NCBI GenBank assembly: GCA_028692735.1
Contig: JAQUWS010000011.1
Coordinates: forward strand, 1 to 32,318
DNA: 32,318 bases
Source: Candidatus Altimarinota bacterium
GTDB lineage: Bacteria > Patescibacteriota > Gracilibacteria > BD1-5 > UBA6164
Direction of reading: 5' to 3'
A model generated the notes under the pieces. That model did no database searches and was not told where the DNA came from. It saw only the letters and a program-made list of their open reading frames with translations. Positions 29,300 through 32,318 of this stretch are shown in pieces. A program made the translations under genes and the position numbers. How positions within the stretch are numbered: the stretch's first letter is position 1; each line of letters opens with the position of its first letter.

Positions 29300-31720
29300 C
29301 TATTTCTTATTTTTATCTTTCTTTGCTATTTCTTTATTTTTTATCACAACATTTTCAGCAGAATCTAATTCACCAAGTACATCCTCTATATTTTTTACAA
29401 CTTTGTCTCTTGGTTTACAATATTTTTCCCTATTAACTGATAATACTTTTTCATACCTAACTTTAAATTCTTTTTCATCTCTTTTTATTGGTGGGAATGT
29501 ATTAGCTGAAAATATAGAAGAAGGCATACCATTAATCAATAGTTTTGTATAAATAGAATGATTCTTTAAATTAATTAAATCATTTTCACTAACTTCTCAT
29601 GCAAAAACATCCTTTAACAAAAAAGCATCATTATATCAAACCTGAAACGAAATAAGACTTCAAACATTACCAAACACAGCTCATTTTACTTCTTCAGTCA
29701 TCTGATCAATATACTGGTTAGCCATAACTAAATTTAGCTTATATTTACGTGCCTCTGACAAAATAGTTGAAAAACTATCAGTGGTAAAATTTTGAAACTC
29801 ATCAACATATAAATAAAAATCTTTTCTATCTTTTTCTTTTATATCAGCTCTACTCATGGCATCCAGTTGAAACTTAGTTACAAGCATAGATCAAAGCAAA
29901 GCTGAAGCATCTTCTCATATTTTTCATTTTGATAAATTTACAATAATAATCTTTGAATTATCCATCGCCCATCTTAAATTAAAACTATTTCTTTGTTGCC
30001 CTAAAACATTTCTAAGAATTGGACTTGATAAAAATTGTCAAACTTTATTTAAGATTGGAGAAACTGCTTCAATCTTTTGATTTGGTGCCATTCTTTCAAA
30101 TTCACTTATCCAAAATTTCTTTACAACCGGATCTGTTATCTTTGAAACAACCCTAGACCTATATAAATCAGAAGTTAACATTAAAGGGACCGAAAGTAAA
30201 GTTGAATTTGGATATTCAAGCAAACTCAAAAAAGTATTTCTAAGTATATATTCAAGTCTTGGTCACCAACTGTCTCAAAATATTCTTTTAAATATTCAAA
30301 CCATTCAAGAAGCAATTAACGCTCTATGTTCTTTACTTACTCAGTCAAACATATTAAATGCAATTGGCCATTCTACATCTGATGGATCAAAGACAATAAC
30401 ACTATTTGTTCTATTTTTAGGAATTAATCCTATTATATTTTCCGCTAAGTCTCAGTGAGGATCAATTACAGCAACTCATCTTCATTTTTTTATATCATCA
30501 ATAATCATATTTTCAAGCAATGTAGACTTTCACATTCAAGTTTTTCATATTATATACATATGCCTTCTTCTATCATTCGCTCATATTCAAAAATCTATAT
30601 TAGTTCACCTAAAATTTGTTTTTCAAATAGGAGTTAAATCAGAATCCACAGAATCTAAATCAACTATTGATAAGTTTGCTGGTGGTTCAAAATTACGAGC
30701 TGAAACCCAATTTATTGAAGGAGTTTTTACATAAGTTGTTGGTAAATGCACCAAAGAAGCAAGTTCTTTTGTATTTAAAACAAAATAATTATTTAAAGCT
30801 CTTGATTTTACTAAATTTATATTTTCATTATCCTTATTTATATAATTTAATTTAAATCAATTATATTTTTCCCCAGTAAAAATACCCAATGTTGAAAAAA
30901 TCTCATTTATTATAGATTTTGATTCTAAATCATCCTCAGATGCTGAAATCAAATTTATACTACAAGCAAATCATGATAAAGATAATTTATTTTTTGCTTC
31001 CAACGGAATTTCAACTTTTTCTTCAACTTTGACTTCTTCTTTAATCCTTTTAAATTTCGTTTTATATGAATCTGGTTTTATCATGATTCCTATAAACTTA
31101 ATTAACAAAGAAAAAGGAATCAATCACAATCTAAAATATTTATATGCATTTTTTATAAATACTTTTCAAGAAGAAATATTTTCATCTTCAAATACCTGCA
31201 TTATCAAATCAGGCTGTTTTTTCCATAAGTTATCCTCTATGGGTTGAAAATTTATCTGAATTGTATTTACAGAATAAGTTAATGTTCTTGATAAAGACGA
31301 TGTTATAGAAGAATAAGTATCTATAATTGATTTTCAAGATTCTTCATTAAATTTCTGATAATCTTTTATAGGATAGAAATTTCATTTATTTAATGATATA
31401 TTTCAAACAGTAATCTTATCATTAGGAATTCTTGACAAATAATCTCAAATTTCATTTATTTCTACATCACTAAAATGGGCAAAAATCTGATTTTTAATAA
31501 AACTATTATAATTTTCAGGACAAATTAAAAAAAATCTTATTTTATTTGCAATTTTTGCAATTTCAAAAGATATAGTAGGAAGTTGTTTTGTCTTTGTTAT
31601 AAAATCTTTAGCTGAATATTTATCAAATACCTTATGTAAAACAATCAAAATATGCTCAAAAACTTCAGGTCATTTCTCATTTTTTCTATCAACTAAAATT
31701 TCAAAAATCACTTTTTTCAT
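29300..31720 (-). CDS. VirD4/TraD-like type IV coupling ATPase
   Basis: 806 aa. The N-terminal 250 residues form a mixed domain (KIRFFLICPENYNSFIKNQIFAHF, then DVEINEIGDYLSRIP) like that of Patescibacteria VirD4-type proteins, with a hydrophobic segment near 200-215 (YFRLGLIPFSLLIKFIGIMI). The ATPase core has Walker A IIGKTGMGKST (about 390-400), VAVIDPHGDL, NRTNSVIVFDPSD, Walker B FYLYVDEFQNF (about 635-645) and LVMANQYIDQ, as in TraD/VirD4/HerA-like ATPases with a TraM-recognition-type segment. It would feed DNA or protein into a type IV channel and pairs naturally with the VirB4 gene at 22419. The C-terminal 40 residues are lysine-rich. It stops at TAG. Confidence 0.92.
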
Positions 31721-31805
31721 TTTTATTTTTTTATTAAATCTATTATCCCCCTATTATCATATCATATTTTTTATAAAAAATGCAAATATTTTACATATTT
31801 TTAAT

Positions 31806-31833
31806 TTGACAAATAATATTTTTTATGTTATTT
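31806..31833 (+). promoter_or_regulatory. promoter-like sequence directed toward the superoxide reductase gene
   Basis: TTGACA (31806-31811), 16-bp spacer, TTATTT (31828-31833) preceded by TATG, the same 18-bp TTGAC-to-TATG distance as the promoters at 5477 and 8479. It reads antisense into the minus-strand gene, so it may be spurious or give an antisense RNA. Confidence 0.2.
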
Positions 31834-31870
31834 AATTTAATTATCAATTATTTTACCTATTTTAAAAGAA

Positions 31871-31902
31871 AAAATAAAATCATTAATTTTTATATTAATG
31901 AT
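31871..31902 (-). terminator. terminator of the superoxide reductase gene
   Basis: ATCATTAAT and ATTAATGAT (31879-31887 and 31894-31902) form a stem over the stop codon at 31890-31892. On the minus strand it is followed by TTTATTTTTT. Confidence 0.65.
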
Positions 31903-32318
31903 AATTTATTAATTAATCATGAACTCCAAAGTCAATGAATATTACACCTAAGTCTTATTTCAAAATCATCTAAATCATGATCATCAAATAAAACATTTCA
32001 TTTATCTTCTACCCCCAAAAACTTCTCCTCTACTAAATCTCAATACTCATCATACAAAGCTATACTTGAAATAAAATGACTATCTTCACTTGGATGTGCT
32101 TCATCTTTTCAAATACTTACTTCAAGTTTTCAATCTTTAAAAGAAATTAAAGGAAAATGATACTCCTCTTCAAAAGATAAATCTTGATTTTTAGAAAAAT
32201 AATTTATCTCATCATTAATTTCTTGAAAAAAATCAATATTTTCACCACAAACTGGACACGAGAAAAAATCTTGCATACTACTGAGTAAAACTCATGATTC
32301 ATATCATTCTGTAATATC
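31890..32318 (-). CDS. superoxide reductase (desulfoferrodoxin/neelaredoxin-like), possibly cut by window edge
   Basis: The frame stays open to the window edge (142 codons). An internal ATG at 32276 would give 128 aa, the family's usual length, starting MQDFFSCPVCGENIDFF. The catalytic iron site looks complete: His in EYHFP, two His in EAHPSEDSHFISSI, and Cys plus His in CNIHGLW, matching the His4Cys centre that reduces superoxide to peroxide. The Lys next to the first His in many enzymes is Tyr here. The N-terminal CxxC lacks the paired CC of a full desulforedoxin centre, so iron centre I is probably absent or is a zinc ribbon. The product peroxide could be handled by the peroxiredoxin, and rubredoxin is the usual donor. 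Confidence 0.8.

Noticed and set aside
453-32318. Apparent mass of short, interrupted reading frames suggesting pseudogenes
   Set aside because: All interruptions are TGA. Reading TGA as Gly restores full-length families with TGA on conserved glycines, so no gene decay is needed.

Overview
The window is an AT-rich (roughly 75-80% A+T), gene-dense stretch from a bacterium that reads UGA as glycine (genetic code 25). With UGA as stop every gene is broken. With UGA as Gly, 27 long frames appear, ending only in TAA or TAG, and TGA falls exactly on invariant glycines (HAD DFDGT, ABC GPSGSGKST and LSGGQ, VirB4 SGSGKS, SpoIIE GDATGHG). This points to the candidate phyla Absconditabacteria (SR1) or Gracilibacteria (BD1-5/GN02), small host-dependent Patescibacteria. 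No tRNA, rRNA, CRISPR array or insertion sequence was recognised.

Layout. 1-452 has no gene but carries small palindromic repeats. 453-5389 holds housekeeping and redox genes: a divergent EPSP-synthase-like protein, a HAD hydrolase and a short Fur/PerR regulator on the minus strand; a peroxiredoxin transcribed divergently from fur across a textbook Fur-type box; then a NUDIX hydrolase and a double-thioredoxin DsbA-like protein. 5535-6419 is a PPK2-type kinase. 6445-8378 is a response regulator/histidine kinase pair. 8534-10495 is an unrecognised 653-aa helical protein. 10674-12840 is a PadR regulator with a HAAS-PspC membrane protein. 12921-20967 is a minus-strand envelope/redox block: two LTxxQ-like exported proteins, a ferredoxin lipoprotein, a three-domain cytochrome b/rubredoxin/flavin-reductase fusion, a MacAB-type exporter and a small membrane protein. 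21175-31720 is a type IV secretion-like region: SpoIIE phosphatase, VirB4 ATPase, two exported proteins, a 970-aa surface protein and a convergent VirD4/TraD-like ATPase. The window ends in a superoxide reductase-like gene.

The most striking result is a candidate regulon. Six promoters (upstream of the response regulator, PadR, both LTxxQ proteins, the ferredoxin lipoprotein and the exporter operon) share a direct repeat of CTTAA (sense strand) at exactly 11-bp spacing. A -10 hexamer follows after 10 bp in five of the six and after 11 bp in the sixth. This is how an OmpR-family regulator would replace the -35 element, and it includes the promoter of the regulator itself. Together these genes look like a Cpx/Bae/Lia-style envelope stress response rebuilt in a minimal UGA-recoded bacterium.

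Redox genes recur (peroxiredoxin, Fur/PerR, DsbA-like, ferredoxin lipoprotein, rubredoxin fusion, superoxide reductase). They suggest an anaerobe or microaerophile that detoxifies oxygen by reduction, with rubredoxin a plausible electron donor for the superoxide reductase. Several convergent gene pairs end inside one shared hairpin terminator, a sign of strong compaction.
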